A stretch of DNA of 64,000 nt from an uncultured Subdoligranulum sp. (GCA_945830575.1 CALZZE010000011.1:1-64000), one strand, 5' to 3'; counted from the stretch's first letter, positions 41,855 to 51,681 are shown. Translations and numbers: made by a program. The notes: a model not told the origin generated them from the sequence alone.

Positions 41855-43264
41855 TTATGACAATTCCGCAATTCCGCTCAGTTTTTCCCGGAGCTTCCGG
41901 TCGTAATGCCCGCCGAAATAGAGACAAGCCGCCCGGTCGCAGCCCATGAGGTCGTTTCCGGGCGTACAAAGCGCACTTGCACGGCAGCTTCCTCCGCAGC
42001 GTGTGCGGTACTGGCAGGAACCACAGGTTTTGTTGACTTCCCAGAGCTCCTCAAGCCTTGTGTCAATGAGCTTCATGTAGCTGCTGTCGGTAAGACCCAT
42101 TTTCAATCCAATTTCCGTGACAAGGGGGAAATCCTTCTGGATCTCGTCGAAGGAGGACAGCGAAAGGCAGGGCAGCATTCGTCCCTCCGGGGATAGGTAG
42201 AGGGTGTTCCGGGCGTGACCGCACAGCGTCATGCGGGAGCAGTCCACGTCTGCGGGGTACTTTTCAAAGGGAATGCGGTATTCACGCCGGCCCTTGCCGC
42301 CCCAGAAAAATCCGCCCAGCATGAGGGAAAGAGGCATTCCGTCCTCAAAAAAGTGGGGAACATAATCAAGATAAATTTCGAACAGTTCCTCGATCTCGAT
42401 GCTGGCGTGTTCCCCCGTGGTGCGAAGCCACAGCTCTGTTTCGGAAACGGGATTTACCTTGCAGCTTGAAACGCTGTGGGCTCCCAGCGTGTTGATGCTC
42501 TGACGAAGCAAGTGCTTATTTCTCTGATGAAGGCACAGCTCGCTGCCCGTGGGAAAGCCCCGCTGGGCGCACAAATCAAAGGCTTTCAGCACGATCTCGC
42601 CGGCCCTGTCGATTCCACGCAGCCAGTCGTGCATTCCCTCGTCTCCGTCGTAGCTCATGTTGAACTCAGGCTTCTGCCCGTACCCTTCCAGCATATCCAG
42701 CAGCTTTTCGTTCACCAGAAAGCCGTTGGAGTAAATCTGGGTAATCCGGATCTTCCGACGGGAAAGCTCCCGGACGATATCCTCGAAATCGCTGCGGACA
42801 AGGGGCTCGCCGCCGGTCAGCGAAACCTGGGTGATGCCGCATTCGTCGATCTGCCGGATGAGATCCATGATGGTTTCATGGGAAAGCTCCCCCAGCTTTG
42901 CTTCCGGCGCGGACATATAGCAATGGCGGCAGCGGTAGTTGCACTTGCCGGTGATCGACCAGTGCGCGGTGCGGATATAGCGGTTTTCGTATTTCCGGTA
43001 CTGCTGGTCGGCAGTCAGCGCCGCGCCGTACTCGCAGACACGAGCAATGCCTTTTTTCACAAGCTCCGGGAGGATACTGCGCACCTTTTCCGGGAAGATC
43101 GGCAGGGAACAGTCAGTTTTTCCATCACAGAGCGACAGCGCCCAGAACGTGTCCTTATCCACGAACCCAATGGAATTGTCCGGGCGGTGCAGCAATCCGT
43201 AGGGCAGCATCTCATACCCGCGGAGGCAGAAGGGTTCATTCAATAGGTAGTACTGTCTGCTCAT
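41855..43264 (-). CDS. Radical SAM/SPASM peptide maturase
   Basis: 469 residues. Residues about 1-85 look like a PqqD-like winged recognition domain for leader peptides (ILPELVKKGIARVC). The radical SAM motif is C108-x3-C112-x2-C115 (CNYRCRHC), with a GGEPL motif about 45 residues later. A C-terminal SPASM region has Cys at about 414, 417, 423, 427, 433, 442 and 447, binding auxiliary clusters. Such enzymes make thioether or C-C links in ribosomal peptides. ATG 43264 is preferred (GGAG five bases upstream) over GTG 43297. It starts 50 bp after the CxC precursor gene and must be its partner. Confidence 0.85.
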   Translation of the reverse strand: MSRQYYLLNEPFCLRGYEMLPYGLLHRPDNSIGFVDKDTFWALSLCDGKTDCSLPIFPEKVRSILPELVKKGIARVCEYGAALTADQQYRKYENRYIRTAHWSITGKCNYRCRHCYMSAPEAKLGELSHETIMDLIRQIDECGITQVSLTGGEPLVRSDFEDIVRELSRRKIRITQIYSNGFLVNEKLLDMLEGYGQKPEFNMSYDGDEGMHDWLRGIDRAGEIVLKAFDLCAQRGFPTGSELCLHQRNKHLLRQSINTLGAHSVSSCKVNPVSETELWLRTTGEHASIEIEELFEIYLDYVPHFFEDGMPLSLMLGGFFWGGKGRREYRIPFEKYPADVDCSRMTLCGHARNTLYLSPEGRMLPCLSLSSFDEIQKDFPLVTEIGLKMGLTDSSYMKLIDTRLEELWEVNKTCGSCQYRTRCGGSCRASALCTPGNDLMGCDRAACLYFGGHYDRKLREKLSGIAELS

Positions 43265-43314
43265 TGGTTCTCCAATCACCTGGTTGTTTTTGTTCACTGT
43301 TCAGAATTCATTCT

Positions 43315-43665
43315 TCAGGTTGCACCGTCTCCCCAAAGTACACAAACGCAGGGAATCGCGTTATGGGCGCCGCCTATTCCTCCTCCAGTACAAGCGCATA
43401 CAAGACCTTCTCCGCTTCCGCCGCCGACGAGTGGACACATGCAGATACCGCCGCCGGCTACCACTTCAAGCTCGTCATCGCTGAGCTCGCCTTCGGGCGC
43501 TTTGAAATCCTCTGCGGTAAGCACCACACCGTATTCCTTCAGCAGTTCAATCATCTTCTCCTGCAATTCGGTCTGGCTGTCAGCGGTAATCGCTTTCAGT
43601 CTGTCGTTTAGCTCCGGGTGTTCCTGCAATACCTTTTGCAGCTGTTCCTGTTTCTGCTCGTTCAT
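43315..43665 (-). CDS. Nif11-type RiPP precursor with six-Cys CxC core
   Basis: 116 residues. A helical leader of the Nif11/NHLP type (LKEYGVVLTAEDF, then LSDDELEVVAGG) ends at Gly71-Gly72. The core of about 44 residues is Gly-rich, with cysteines only as CxC pairs: C75/C77, C90/C92 and C106/C108. Regular spacing and Gly linkers fit a substrate for thioether cross-linking (sacti- or ranthipeptide-like) by the radical SAM enzyme downstream. ATG 43665 has GGAGG upstream. First gene of a two-gene operon under palindromic element 3. Confidence 0.85.
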   Translation of the reverse strand: MNEQKQEQLQKVLQEHPELNDRLKAITADSQTELQEKMIELLKEYGVVLTAEDFKAPEGELSDDELEVVAGGGICMCPLVGGGSGEGLVCACTGGGIGGAHNAIPCVCVLWGDGAT

Positions 43666-43731
43666 TGTGATACCTCCATAAGATAAAATCACTTATGGAC
43701 ATGACGGCCAAACCGTATATCCATTGGTTAT

Positions 43732-43823
43732 AATATATCATGCAAATGGATGCAAAAGAGATACACAAAACGGGATTTTTTTTGCAGAGTGTGTCTCTTT
43801 TGCACCTGTTTCTGTGCTATACT
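43732..43823. promoter_or_regulatory. Palindromic divergent promoter element, copy 3
   Basis: Minus arm: TTTTGCA (43751-43757), 13 bp, TATATT (43732-43737). Plus arm: TTTTGCA (43798-43804), 13 bp, TATACT (43818-43823). The arms are inverted repeats TCTCTTTTGCA around the conserved centre. It serves the RiPP precursor-maturase operon and the lipoprotein at 43854. Confidence 0.75.
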
Positions 43824-43853
43824 GGAACAAACGTAAAAAAGGAGAGGAACCCG

Positions 43854-44828
43854 ATGAAAGGAAAACTTCTGATGATGTTGGCAGGTGCGGCTCTGCTGGC
43901 GGGGTGCGGCACGGCCGTGTCCGCCGCTGCACCGCAGCCCACCGAGCAGCCCGCCGCCGAGGTGAAAGCCCCCGCGCCCGCGCCGGTGACGGTGATGGGC
44001 CGCCCGGAGGAGACCATGGCGGAAATCACCCCCGGCTTCCGGTATACGCTGGCGGACGTCCGGCAGGTGGGCGGCCGGCAGGGCATCGCGGCGGATGAGC
44101 GCTATTATTACGTCAGCGGCAGCACCACCCTGCAAAAGTTTGACAAGGACTGGAATCTGGTGGCGGAAAACAACGACCCCTTTGCAAAGTTTGAAATCAA
44201 GGTCAACCATCTGGGCGACATTGACGTGTACAACGGAGAAATCTACGCGGGAGCGGAAAATTTCAACGATGGAGCGGCCACCGATATTCAAATCGCCGTG
44301 TATGACGCCGAAACGCTTGCATTGAAACGGACCTTCCTGTTTGAACCCTCCAGCGGTCAGCTGGAGTGCTCGGGTGTGGCCGTGGACCCCGACCACAACG
44401 CGGTGTGGATGTGCTCCTGGGTGGGGGAGGAGAGCGGGCGGTATCTCTATCGCTACGACCTGACCACCGGCGAATACGTGGGCAAGGTGCATCTGCAATG
44501 CCCGCCCCAGTGGCTGCAGGGCATCGCCTACGACAAGGGCTATCTGTACATGACCGCCGATGACGGCACCGCCGATCTGGGCGAGCCGGACCACGTTTAC
44601 CGCTGCTTCATCGACCCGGAGGCCACTACCGCCACGGTGACGCTGGAACGCACGCTGGACGATGTGACGCTGCAAGGGGAAATTGAGGGCATCTCCATCG
44701 ATCGGGACAAAAATCAGATGCTCATTTCCTACAACCGCGGCTCCCAGATCGTGCTGGGCATGGTGCGCGGATTCTATGAAGGGTATGAGGAGGAAATTCA
44801 CGAGATTTTCGTGTATGACCGTTCCTGA
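43854..44828 (+). CDS. Secreted lipoprotein, probable beta-propeller
   Basis: 324 residues. The signal ends in lipobox LLAGC with Cys18, then an Ala/Pro tether. The rest has a recurring pattern of strands with Asp/Tyr turns (YYYVSGSTTLQKFDKDW; GVAVDPDHNAVWMCSW; GISIDRDKNQMLISY), suggesting a propeller of the SMP-30/NHL type. No catalytic residues are obvious. ATG 43854 has GGAGAGG upstream. It shares a divergent element with the RiPP operon, so it may be an immunity, receptor or surface component of that system. Confidence 0.7.
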   Translation: MKGKLLMMLAGAALLAGCGTAVSAAAPQPTEQPAAEVKAPAPAPVTVMGRPEETMAEITPGFRYTLADVRQVGGRQGIAADERYYYVSGSTTLQKFDKDWNLVAENNDPFAKFEIKVNHLGDIDVYNGEIYAGAENFNDGAATDIQIAVYDAETLALKRTFLFEPSSGQLECSGVAVDPDHNAVWMCSWVGEESGRYLYRYDLTTGEYVGKVHLQCPPQWLQGIAYDKGYLYMTADDGTADLGEPDHVYRCFIDPEATTATVTLERTLDDVTLQGEIEGISIDRDKNQMLISYNRGSQIVLGMVRGFYEGYEEEIHEIFVYDRS

Positions 44829-44835
44829 CAACCAA

Positions 44836-44867
44836 AACGACCCTGCCGCATTTGCGGCAGGGTCGTT
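44836..44867 (+). terminator. Perfect hairpin after the lipoprotein gene
   Basis: AACGACCCTGCCGCA pairs perfectly with TGCGGCAGGGTCGTT. There is no long U-tract; it is followed at once by a miniature element. Confidence 0.7.
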
Positions 44868-44868
44868 G

Positions 44869-44958
44869 CAGCGTGTCGAAAAAACTCATTTCGCGTTTGT
44901 AGGGGGCGTCGAGGACGCCGCCCCCTACAAGTGCAAATACAGGTTTTTCGACAAGCGG
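44869..44958. mobile_element. Short derivative of the miniature element, copy C (90 bp)
   Basis: It starts CAGCGTGTCGAAAAAACT and ends GGTTTTTCGACAAGCGG, around a GGGGGCGTCGAGGACGCC core. It has the terminal repeats and one palindrome of copies A and B but lacks the second palindrome. It lies between two hairpins, flush with the one on the left. Confidence 0.7.
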
Positions 44959-44987
44959 AACCGCCAGCGGAAACCGGCGGTTCCGCC
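44955..44987 (-). terminator. Hairpin after the PAP2 phosphatase gene
   Basis: GCGGAACCGCC pairs with GGCGGTTCCGC (11 bp). It overlaps the end of element copy C and probably terminates the leftward phosphatase gene, though no strong U-tract follows on that strand. Confidence 0.5.
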
Positions 44988-45017
44988 TTGAAAAATGGTT
45001 TTTCTCCCTTCGGAACC

Positions 45018-45935
45018 TCAGCGCCTTCCTTTTGCCGCGAGCCACCGGAAGCTCATCGGATAGCAGCTGCCAACGATGGCGATGGTGAGAAAATAGGTAA
45101 GCCCCGCCCTGTACAGCGCATGGCCTGCCAGCCGGGAAACAACCGCGTTGATCCCCGCCTGCACCGCCAGCAGCAAACCGACCCCGGCCGCGACCTTGAT
45201 GACCTGTACCCACCAGACGGCCCTGGTGTCGTAATGGGTATACAGCCTGTCGGTGAGGTAGCTGACCGACACGCCCGCCATACACCCCAGCGCGACCCAC
45301 GTCTTTTTGATGCAGGATTCCTGCGCATAGTCCACGTAGTGCGCGGAGTGCGGCGCAAACGTGAGAAGCGCAATGACTGCCGCCATCCCTGCCATCATCA
45401 AAAGGGTCAGCAGCGTCAGCCTGTTCAAATCTCCGTGGATGCGGTCATACACGGCGTTCAGAATCAGAATGACCCCAAAGCCCAGACCAATCCCGGCGAT
45501 GCAGTCCGTCAGGGTATGGACGCCAAGCTCCATCCGCGCAAAGGCTACGCCGGCGATCGCAAGCACACACAGAGCGCGGAACCACCACCGTTTCGCCATG
45601 CACAGGGGAATGCCGAACACCGTTGCGGCGGTCATGCTGTGTCCGCTGGGCAGTGAATACCCCGGAGCGCCGTCCTCCGCCGCCGACACAAAGGAGAAGG
45701 ACGGGTCCGCTGTGAAGGGCCTTGGCACCTGAAGGGTCCCTTTCAGCAGCCGGGAAAGGCCGGAGCTGAAAAAGCCGCACATCATATACCGGTAGCCCCA
45801 CTTTTTATCCACGCACCATAATAGAATCAGGCCCACCGTCAGAAATACCGTTTCCTCGCCCAGCATGGAGAGAAGGATGCAGAGTCTGTCCAACACCGGG
45901 CTGCGCAGTTTTTCGAGAAAATATAAGAGTTCCAT
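45018..45935 (-). CDS. PAP2-family membrane phosphatase
   Basis: A 305-residue protein with about seven membrane helices. The three PAP2 motifs are KGTLQVPRP, the PSGHS motif and the third-motif His/Asp in MELGVHTLTD. The enzyme removes phosphate from a lipid such as phosphatidic acid or undecaprenyl pyrophosphate outside the membrane. The C-terminal half adds further helices beyond the usual core. Start ATG 45935. It converges on the lipoprotein gene, and its start faces away from the end of the surface protein. Confidence 0.88.
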   Translation of the reverse strand: MELLYFLEKLRSPVLDRLCILLSMLGEETVFLTVGLILLWCVDKKWGYRYMMCGFFSSGLSRLLKGTLQVPRPFTADPSFSFVSAAEDGAPGYSLPSGHSMTAATVFGIPLCMAKRWWFRALCVLAIAGVAFARMELGVHTLTDCIAGIGLGFGVILILNAVYDRIHGDLNRLTLLTLLMMAGMAAVIALLTFAPHSAHYVDYAQESCIKKTWVALGCMAGVSVSYLTDRLYTHYDTRAVWWVQVIKVAAGVGLLLAVQAGINAVVSRLAGHALYRAGLTYFLTIAIVGSCYPMSFRWLAAKGRR

Positions 45936-46012
45936 ACAGTATTGCCGTCCTTTCTAATCTGTGTGTATCAGCATAGCACAGCTTCCCGGAAGCTGCAATG
46001 CGGGAAACGGCA

Positions 46013-49000
46013 TCATTTTTTGCGCTTGCGGAACAGCATCCAGCCCGCAAAGGCCAGTCCGCCAAGACCCAGCCCGCCGGCCAGCAGCAGAAGGGCCAGC
46101 GGCGGCCGGGGAGCCGGTTCCGTCCCGGTCAGCTCCGGGGCCGGTGTGGGCGCAGGGGCGGCCGGGGCCTCGGTGCTTTCCGGGGCGGCCTGCGGCAGGT
46201 CAGTGGGAGCCGCTGCGGAAGCTGGTGCGGCGGTGGGGGAGGGAACCGCGGTGGCCTTCGGCCTTGCGGTGGGGCTGGCGGCTGCCGGTGCGCCGGGCAC
46301 TGCCGGGGCGGCAGGAGCCTCCTCTTTGCCCCAGGTGCCGTCCGCAATGGCCTGCCCGATTTCCGGGTGCTCGCTTTCCGGGGCGGCGGTCGTGCCGCCC
46401 GTCCAGCCCAGCAGCACCACGGCGCTGCCCCGCAGCGTCAGCTGCGCGGTATGGGGGCCGGTCACGGTGAAGGCGGTGCCGCCCGCCGTCTGGCCGTTTT
46501 GCAGCACCAGCACCTCCCCGGCGGCGTGGCCGTCCACCGCGTCCTGATACAGCACGGCGGCGGCAGGCTGGGCGGTGCGGGCGTCCACATTGTCCGGCAG
46601 GGACAGAACCGCGGCGGCGGTTTCGGTGCCGGGCAGCACGTCATAGCTGCGCCAGTGCTCGCCGTCCACGCTGCGCTGGGCGATGACCTCCGCAGCGGCG
46701 GACACCGTCTTGCCCGGCAGCGCGGTTTGCAGGGCCGTCAGGGCCTGCGCGGCGGTGGTGACCCCGGCGTCCCGTAAGGCAAAGCTTAAATCGGCGGTCT
46801 CGGCGTCGTCTGTCTCGGCGCGCAGAAGGGTGGGGGCCTGCCCGGCGGTAAACCGGGCCTCCAGCGTGCGGCTGGCGGAGAGGGTCAGCGTCAGCGTGGG
46901 TTCGGTGCCCAACAGCACGCCGTTTTCGTACCAGCCCGCGAACCGGAACCCTTCATAGGCATCGGCGGTCAGCGTCAGCGCGGCGCCGTCCCACGCCGTG
47001 GCGGCCAGCACCCCGTCCACATTGCTCTTGCGCAGGAAGTCCCCCTCCAACAGCACCTGGCCGTCCTCCACTGCGGTCTGGAATCCGTTTTCCATGGATT
47101 CGCTGGGGAACACCGTCAGGGTGTGTGCGCCGTCATCGGCAAATTCAGCGGTATAGAGCTGATGTTCGCTGCCGGTATGGTCCGTTGTGCAGGTCCATGT
47201 GGGGGCGTCCGATACCGTCTGCCCGTTTCCGTCGACCCACCGCACAAAGCGGAACCCTTCGCCGGCTTCGGCGGTGAGGGTCAGGCTGTCCCGTTCTCCT
47301 GCAACCAAGCTTCTGTCGCCGGCGGTGGTGCCGGTGAGCGGCCGGGAAGTGTCGGTGCCCACATGGACGTAGACGTCCGGCGTGGGGACCTCCAGAATGG
47401 TCATGGTGCGCAGCGCGATGGAGGGATTCCCGTTATAATCCAGATACAGACCGATATAGTCGTTGTTTTCCCACTTTCCGGTCAGGTCTACCGTCAGGCT
47501 GTAGCTGTGCTCCACCCAGGTGTCACCCTGTCGTCCCTCGGTCAGTTCTCCGGCGTGGGCGGCAAAATTGTACAGCGTCACCGCTTCGGTCTGGCCCTCC
47601 GTATTCAGGCGGGTCATCATCAGTTTCAGGTTGGAGAAATCCACGGCGTTCATGGACTCGTTGGTGATGGTGATGTGGCCGTTGATTTGGTTGTCCGGAT
47701 AGGTCAGATCCACCTGCATGGACAGGGTCTCTGTCTCGTTGATATCCAGCGAGGTCAGGCTGAACCAGCCCTCCCCGGCGGCGCGGCTGTTGGTCTGCCC
47801 GGCTACGCTGGCCTGTAAGGTGACCCGGTGCGCGCCCAGCTCCCAGTTGTCGGGAATCTTCAAGGCCAGCTCCAGCGTTTCCGCCATGCCGGGGAAAATT
47901 TCCCGGATCACGGTGGGGCTGTCCACAAACTCCATGACCTGATTCTTTTCGTCCACCGCACGCAGTTCCAGAAGATGGGTCTTGCGGCCGCCGGTGGTGT
48001 TGCGCACCGTCAGCTGAACGGGGAAGGCTCCGTCGGATTTGGAGATCAGCGTTCTGGGCAGCGTCACGCTTTCCGCCTCCACGCCGTCGGTCAGCGTATG
48101 CTGCCACAGGCGGATGTCGCAGCGGCGCACGTTTTCGGGGGCGTCCATGTCCGGCACGGTGTAGATCAGATTGACGGTTTTCAGTCCCTGCCCGCCGTCC
48201 TGATAAGAGCCGTATTCGGTGGTGGCGCAGAACGCGCCGATGGGCTCCGGCTCGTCCAGTTCATAGGTCTGCGGCTCCGCCACCAGCAGATATCGGAAGG
48301 TCTCGTAGCGGTCCATCGTGTAAAAATAGTGGATGACCTGATAGCCGGTCTGCACCATCTGACCGTTTTCGTCCGGCTCCATGCGGGGCGTCAGCTGGAG
48401 GAGACTGCCGTACTGGGGCTGGATCACCAGCTGGCAGGCATCGGTGCCGCCGATGCCGTCAAAGGCCTCGCCCTGACCGTTCATCCACTTGGCCTCCATG
48501 GCGGTGCCGTCGGGGTAATAGACAAAGAAGTGATTGCCAATGATGAAATACACGTACCCGTCCTGCACGCAGTAGGTGGTGATGAGCGGGCCGTTCCAGT
48601 ACAGGGTGCTGTCCACCGGGATGGTGACCATCTCCTGCGTGGGCTGGCCTTTCAGATCCACGCCGCGCATCTGCACAGTGGCGCCGTTGGCCCGCACCAT
48701 GAAGAACATGGCCTTGCCCTCCTCCACGCGGCCGGTGGGCAGAATGTAGTGGGTGCCCATGCGGCGCACCGTCTGCGCTTCGTAGTCATACCAGCAGACG
48801 CCCACCTTTTTCTCCTTCCACAGGGGGACGCAGTGGCCGTCCTGCCCGGTGACCATCGGCTCGGTGATCTCGTTGGCATTGCTCTTGGGCACAAGGGTGC
48901 TTTCGGCGGCCTTGTGGGCGTACAGATCCCAGGTCAGGCCGGTGATGCGGGTGGAGGCGGCCCGCTGTTCATAGGTTTCGGTGCCGTCAAAGTCCGCGGT

Positions 49001-51643
49001 GACCAGCGCGATGTACACCCGGTCAGCGCCCTGCTGGTCGGCCATCACGGCATACCGCATGGCGTCCGCGCCGCCCTCCGAAGGCTCCACGATATGGACG
49101 AGGCCGGTGTTGTCCAGTGCCTGATACACCAGCCGGGGGTGACCGCCCACCGAGGCGATGCGGAACAGGTAATCGGTGCCGTTGACGCTGACCACCTGCA
49201 TCTGGGTATCCCCCTGCACATCGGCCAGCAGGGTGGTGCCGGCGCTGTTCGCGGCTCTGGCCAGCAGGGGATTGGGGAGATAGGAATCCCCGGCGGCGCC
49301 GGTCTCGGAGACCGCCTCTAAATCCAGCGCGGTCAGCGGACCGGTATCGGCAGGCTCCTCCCCGCTGGCGGCAAGCAGCATCCGCGGCTGGGTGATGCCG
49401 CTCCAGTTGGTCCATGCGTCCGCAGCCCACTGCTTTTTGATGGTGTAGGACACCGAGAAAAACAGCGCGGTGGCCGACAGGGTCAGCCCCGCCCCGAAAA
49501 CACCCGACCAATGGGGATAGGTGTATCCCACCGGCGCAGGCTGGGCGTTGTTGGAGATGCAGACCGAAATATTCACCCACAGGTTGCCGCAGACTTCGGC
49601 GCAAAGCACCTTGCGGATGCCCACGCCCACATACAGCGCAAAGCCCATGCCGTAGCCCACCGTCACGCTGCCGCCGGTGCTGGAGACCTGCTCCGGGTTG
49701 GAGATGGCCTTGACCATGGCGGTGTTGTCGGGCTGATCCACGGGGACCTTGGTCTGATAGTACACCGAGGTGTCCAGACTGCCGCTGGCGCTCACCTCAA
49801 AGCCCCAGTACCAGGGCACCGGGACGGGGCCGACCATCAGCACCGAGCTGTAGGTGTTGCCGAACCGCCCGGTGATGGACACATAAATGCGGCCGCCGGT
49901 CTGTTCCATGCCGGTGTTTTTGTTGTAGCCGCCCAGAAAGCCGAACATGACCCCCACCAGCAGGGACTGGTCCGGGTCACCCCAGGCGCCCTTCTGTTTG
50001 GTGCCGTCCATCATGCCGGTGTAGTTGGCAACGCCCTTTTCCAGCTTGTCCAGCTTGTCGTTCATCATGTTCTGGAGGGACTGCATGCCGTCACGGGCCT
50101 TGTCCTGCTGGCGGGGGGTCAGGGTGCCCTTGGCCCACTTGGCAAGGTCTTCCGCCGGAACGCCCAGCGACGCGCCCGCAAACACGGTGCCGTCGGGCAG
50201 CACCATCACCGCCACCGGCAGGGCGGGAATCTCAATACCCAGTTCAAGGCCCTCCAGACCGGGAATGGTGGTGGACAGCTTGCTGGTCTGTTTCAGGGCG
50301 GACAGCTTGAATTTGTACTTGGAATAGCTGGCCTCCGGGCAGATGGCCCGCTGCACCGTCAGGCCCAGCGCCGTGCCGATGCTGCCGTCCGAGAGTGCCA
50401 CCTGCGTGGTGTCGCCGGGGTTCAGCAGGCCGCTGCCGGCCTGTCCCCAGCGGGTGGTCTGGCTGTAAATGGCGGTCAGGGCATCCGGCCCGGCAGAACG
50501 GGTCAGGCCGCCCGGCGCGCTGGTGACGGTGCGGGTCACGCCCTTGTTTTCTGCTGTCAGGGTCAGAACCGGCGTGTTTTGACCGTCCCCCGGCCAGTCC
50601 AAGCTGGCGTTGGCACGGCACAGCATGACGGTGAAGGTCATATCCTTGGACACATTCACCAGATCAAGGCTGGTTTTGTTGTGCAGAATGTCCGCACCCG
50701 CCAGATCGACACAGCGCAGATAGTAGGTTTTGTCATCGATAGGCTCCATCTGGAGGGTCTGCATTTTGCCGCCGGACAGATCGGCGTCCAGCAGCGTGAT
50801 GGAGCAGTAGTCCGCACACTGAATGTCCAGCACGCCGTAGCAGTTCCCCTCCTGCGTTTCAAACACGGCGGTGCCGCCGGTGCCCTCGATTTCATGGCCT
50901 TCGCTGTCTTTGCGGGATTCGGTCCGCTTGGTGACAGGGCTGCCGATCAGATTGCCGTTTTCATCCTTCATCTGGATGGTCACGGTGGCCCCGTTCAGCG
51001 GTTCGCCGTTTTCATTCACCACCCGGATGAGGGTGTGGGTGGTGTCGATCATGTACAGCACGGCGGAAACGCCCGCGGCGCGGCTGCTGACCATATCGGC
51101 GCTGCTCTCCACGATTTCCACGGCGGACCAGTCGTTTTCCGTGACCGGCAGCACAGCGGCGGCGTCAGCGCTTTCCTCCGACAGCAGGAGAGGAGCGTTC
51201 AGTGCGGCATGGGTGGCGTCGGCGGCCTGCACCAGCGCGGCCAGATCCTCCGGGTCCACGCCGGTCTCGCTGGTCACGGCCTGTCCCAGAGCGTCCCACC
51301 CTGCCTCGTAGTCGCTCATGTCCAGCGGCTGGGCATCCTCGTTGGGAGTGATCTCCTGCACGGTGAAGGCGTCCTCCAGCTCGCTGCCGCCCCGCAGGGA
51401 AAGGGCGGCGGTCTCCTCGCCGTTTTCGTCCTGCCCGATGGTATAGGTGCCCTGCTCTCCGGGCAAAAGCTCGGAAAGCTGGCCGGTGACGTTCTCACTG
51501 GCTTCACTGGTCTCCGGCGGCGCGGCGGCCGTTTCCGGCGTGGCGGGAATCTCCTCGGCGCAGACCGCCAGCGCACTGCCGGGGCCGCACAGCATCGCGG
51601 CCGCCAGCAAAGCGGCGATGCACCGTTTTGTCATGTTGTTCAT
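46013..51643 (-). CDS. Large cell-surface protein (1876 aa) with C-terminal membrane anchor
   Basis: A signal peptide covers residues 1 to about 28. The middle contains a hydrophobic, Gly-rich region (about 560-740) and long beta-rich parts. Two bacterial-repeat (InlB-like) units lie near 1470 and 1570 (FRFVRWVDGNG; FRFAGWYENG). A Pro/Ala/Thr-rich wall-spanning stretch (about 1775-1842) is followed by one helix and FRKRKK, so it is membrane-anchored without LPxTG. I cannot assign a function. ATG 51643 has AGAGGAG. It is driven by the leftward arm of palindromic element 4. Confidence 0.82.
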   Translation of the reverse strand: MNNMTKRCIAALLAAAMLCGPGSALAVCAEEIPATPETAAAPPETSEASENVTGQLSELLPGEQGTYTIGQDENGEETAALSLRGGSELEDAFTVQEITPNEDAQPLDMSDYEAGWDALGQAVTSETGVDPEDLAALVQAADATHAALNAPLLLSEESADAAAVLPVTENDWSAVEIVESSADMVSSRAAGVSAVLYMIDTTHTLIRVVNENGEPLNGATVTIQMKDENGNLIGSPVTKRTESRKDSEGHEIEGTGGTAVFETQEGNCYGVLDIQCADYCSITLLDADLSGGKMQTLQMEPIDDKTYYLRCVDLAGADILHNKTSLDLVNVSKDMTFTVMLCRANASLDWPGDGQNTPVLTLTAENKGVTRTVTSAPGGLTRSAGPDALTAIYSQTTRWGQAGSGLLNPGDTTQVALSDGSIGTALGLTVQRAICPEASYSKYKFKLSALKQTSKLSTTIPGLEGLELGIEIPALPVAVMVLPDGTVFAGASLGVPAEDLAKWAKGTLTPRQQDKARDGMQSLQNMMNDKLDKLEKGVANYTGMMDGTKQKGAWGDPDQSLLVGVMFGFLGGYNKNTGMEQTGGRIYVSITGRFGNTYSSVLMVGPVPVPWYWGFEVSASGSLDTSVYYQTKVPVDQPDNTAMVKAISNPEQVSSTGGSVTVGYGMGFALYVGVGIRKVLCAEVCGNLWVNISVCISNNAQPAPVGYTYPHWSGVFGAGLTLSATALFFSVSYTIKKQWAADAWTNWSGITQPRMLLAASGEEPADTGPLTALDLEAVSETGAAGDSYLPNPLLARAANSAGTTLLADVQGDTQMQVVSVNGTDYLFRIASVGGHPRLVYQALDNTGLVHIVEPSEGGADAMRYAVMADQQGADRVYIALVTADFDGTETYEQRAASTRITGLTWDLYAHKAAESTLVPKSNANEITEPMVTGQDGHCVPLWKEKKVGVCWYDYEAQTVRRMGTHYILPTGRVEEGKAMFFMVRANGATVQMRGVDLKGQPTQEMVTIPVDSTLYWNGPLITTYCVQDGYVYFIIGNHFFVYYPDGTAMEAKWMNGQGEAFDGIGGTDACQLVIQPQYGSLLQLTPRMEPDENGQMVQTGYQVIHYFYTMDRYETFRYLLVAEPQTYELDEPEPIGAFCATTEYGSYQDGGQGLKTVNLIYTVPDMDAPENVRRCDIRLWQHTLTDGVEAESVTLPRTLISKSDGAFPVQLTVRNTTGGRKTHLLELRAVDEKNQVMEFVDSPTVIREIFPGMAETLELALKIPDNWELGAHRVTLQASVAGQTNSRAAGEGWFSLTSLDINETETLSMQVDLTYPDNQINGHITITNESMNAVDFSNLKLMMTRLNTEGQTEAVTLYNFAAHAGELTEGRQGDTWVEHSYSLTVDLTGKWENNDYIGLYLDYNGNPSIALRTMTILEVPTPDVYVHVGTDTSRPLTGTTAGDRSLVAGERDSLTLTAEAGEGFRFVRWVDGNGQTVSDAPTWTCTTDHTGSEHQLYTAEFADDGAHTLTVFPSESMENGFQTAVEDGQVLLEGDFLRKSNVDGVLAATAWDGAALTLTADAYEGFRFAGWYENGVLLGTEPTLTLTLSASRTLEARFTAGQAPTLLRAETDDAETADLSFALRDAGVTTAAQALTALQTALPGKTVSAAAEVIAQRSVDGEHWRSYDVLPGTETAAAVLSLPDNVDARTAQPAAAVLYQDAVDGHAAGEVLVLQNGQTAGGTAFTVTGPHTAQLTLRGSAVVLLGWTGGTTAAPESEHPEIGQAIADGTWGKEEAPAAPAVPGAPAAASPTARPKATAVPSPTAAPASAAAPTDLPQAAPESTEAPAAPAPTPAPELTGTEPAPRPPLALLLLAGGLGLGGLAFAGWMLFRKRKK

Positions 51644-51681
51644 AGGGCGTTCTCCTCTTTCTGCTGCCTCATTGTATCTGC

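Noticed and set aside
43315-43665. SCIFF-type ranthipeptide assignment for the six-Cys precursor
   Set aside because: SCIFF peptides are highly conserved and lack this Nif11-type leader and CxC pattern; only the Cys count agrees.
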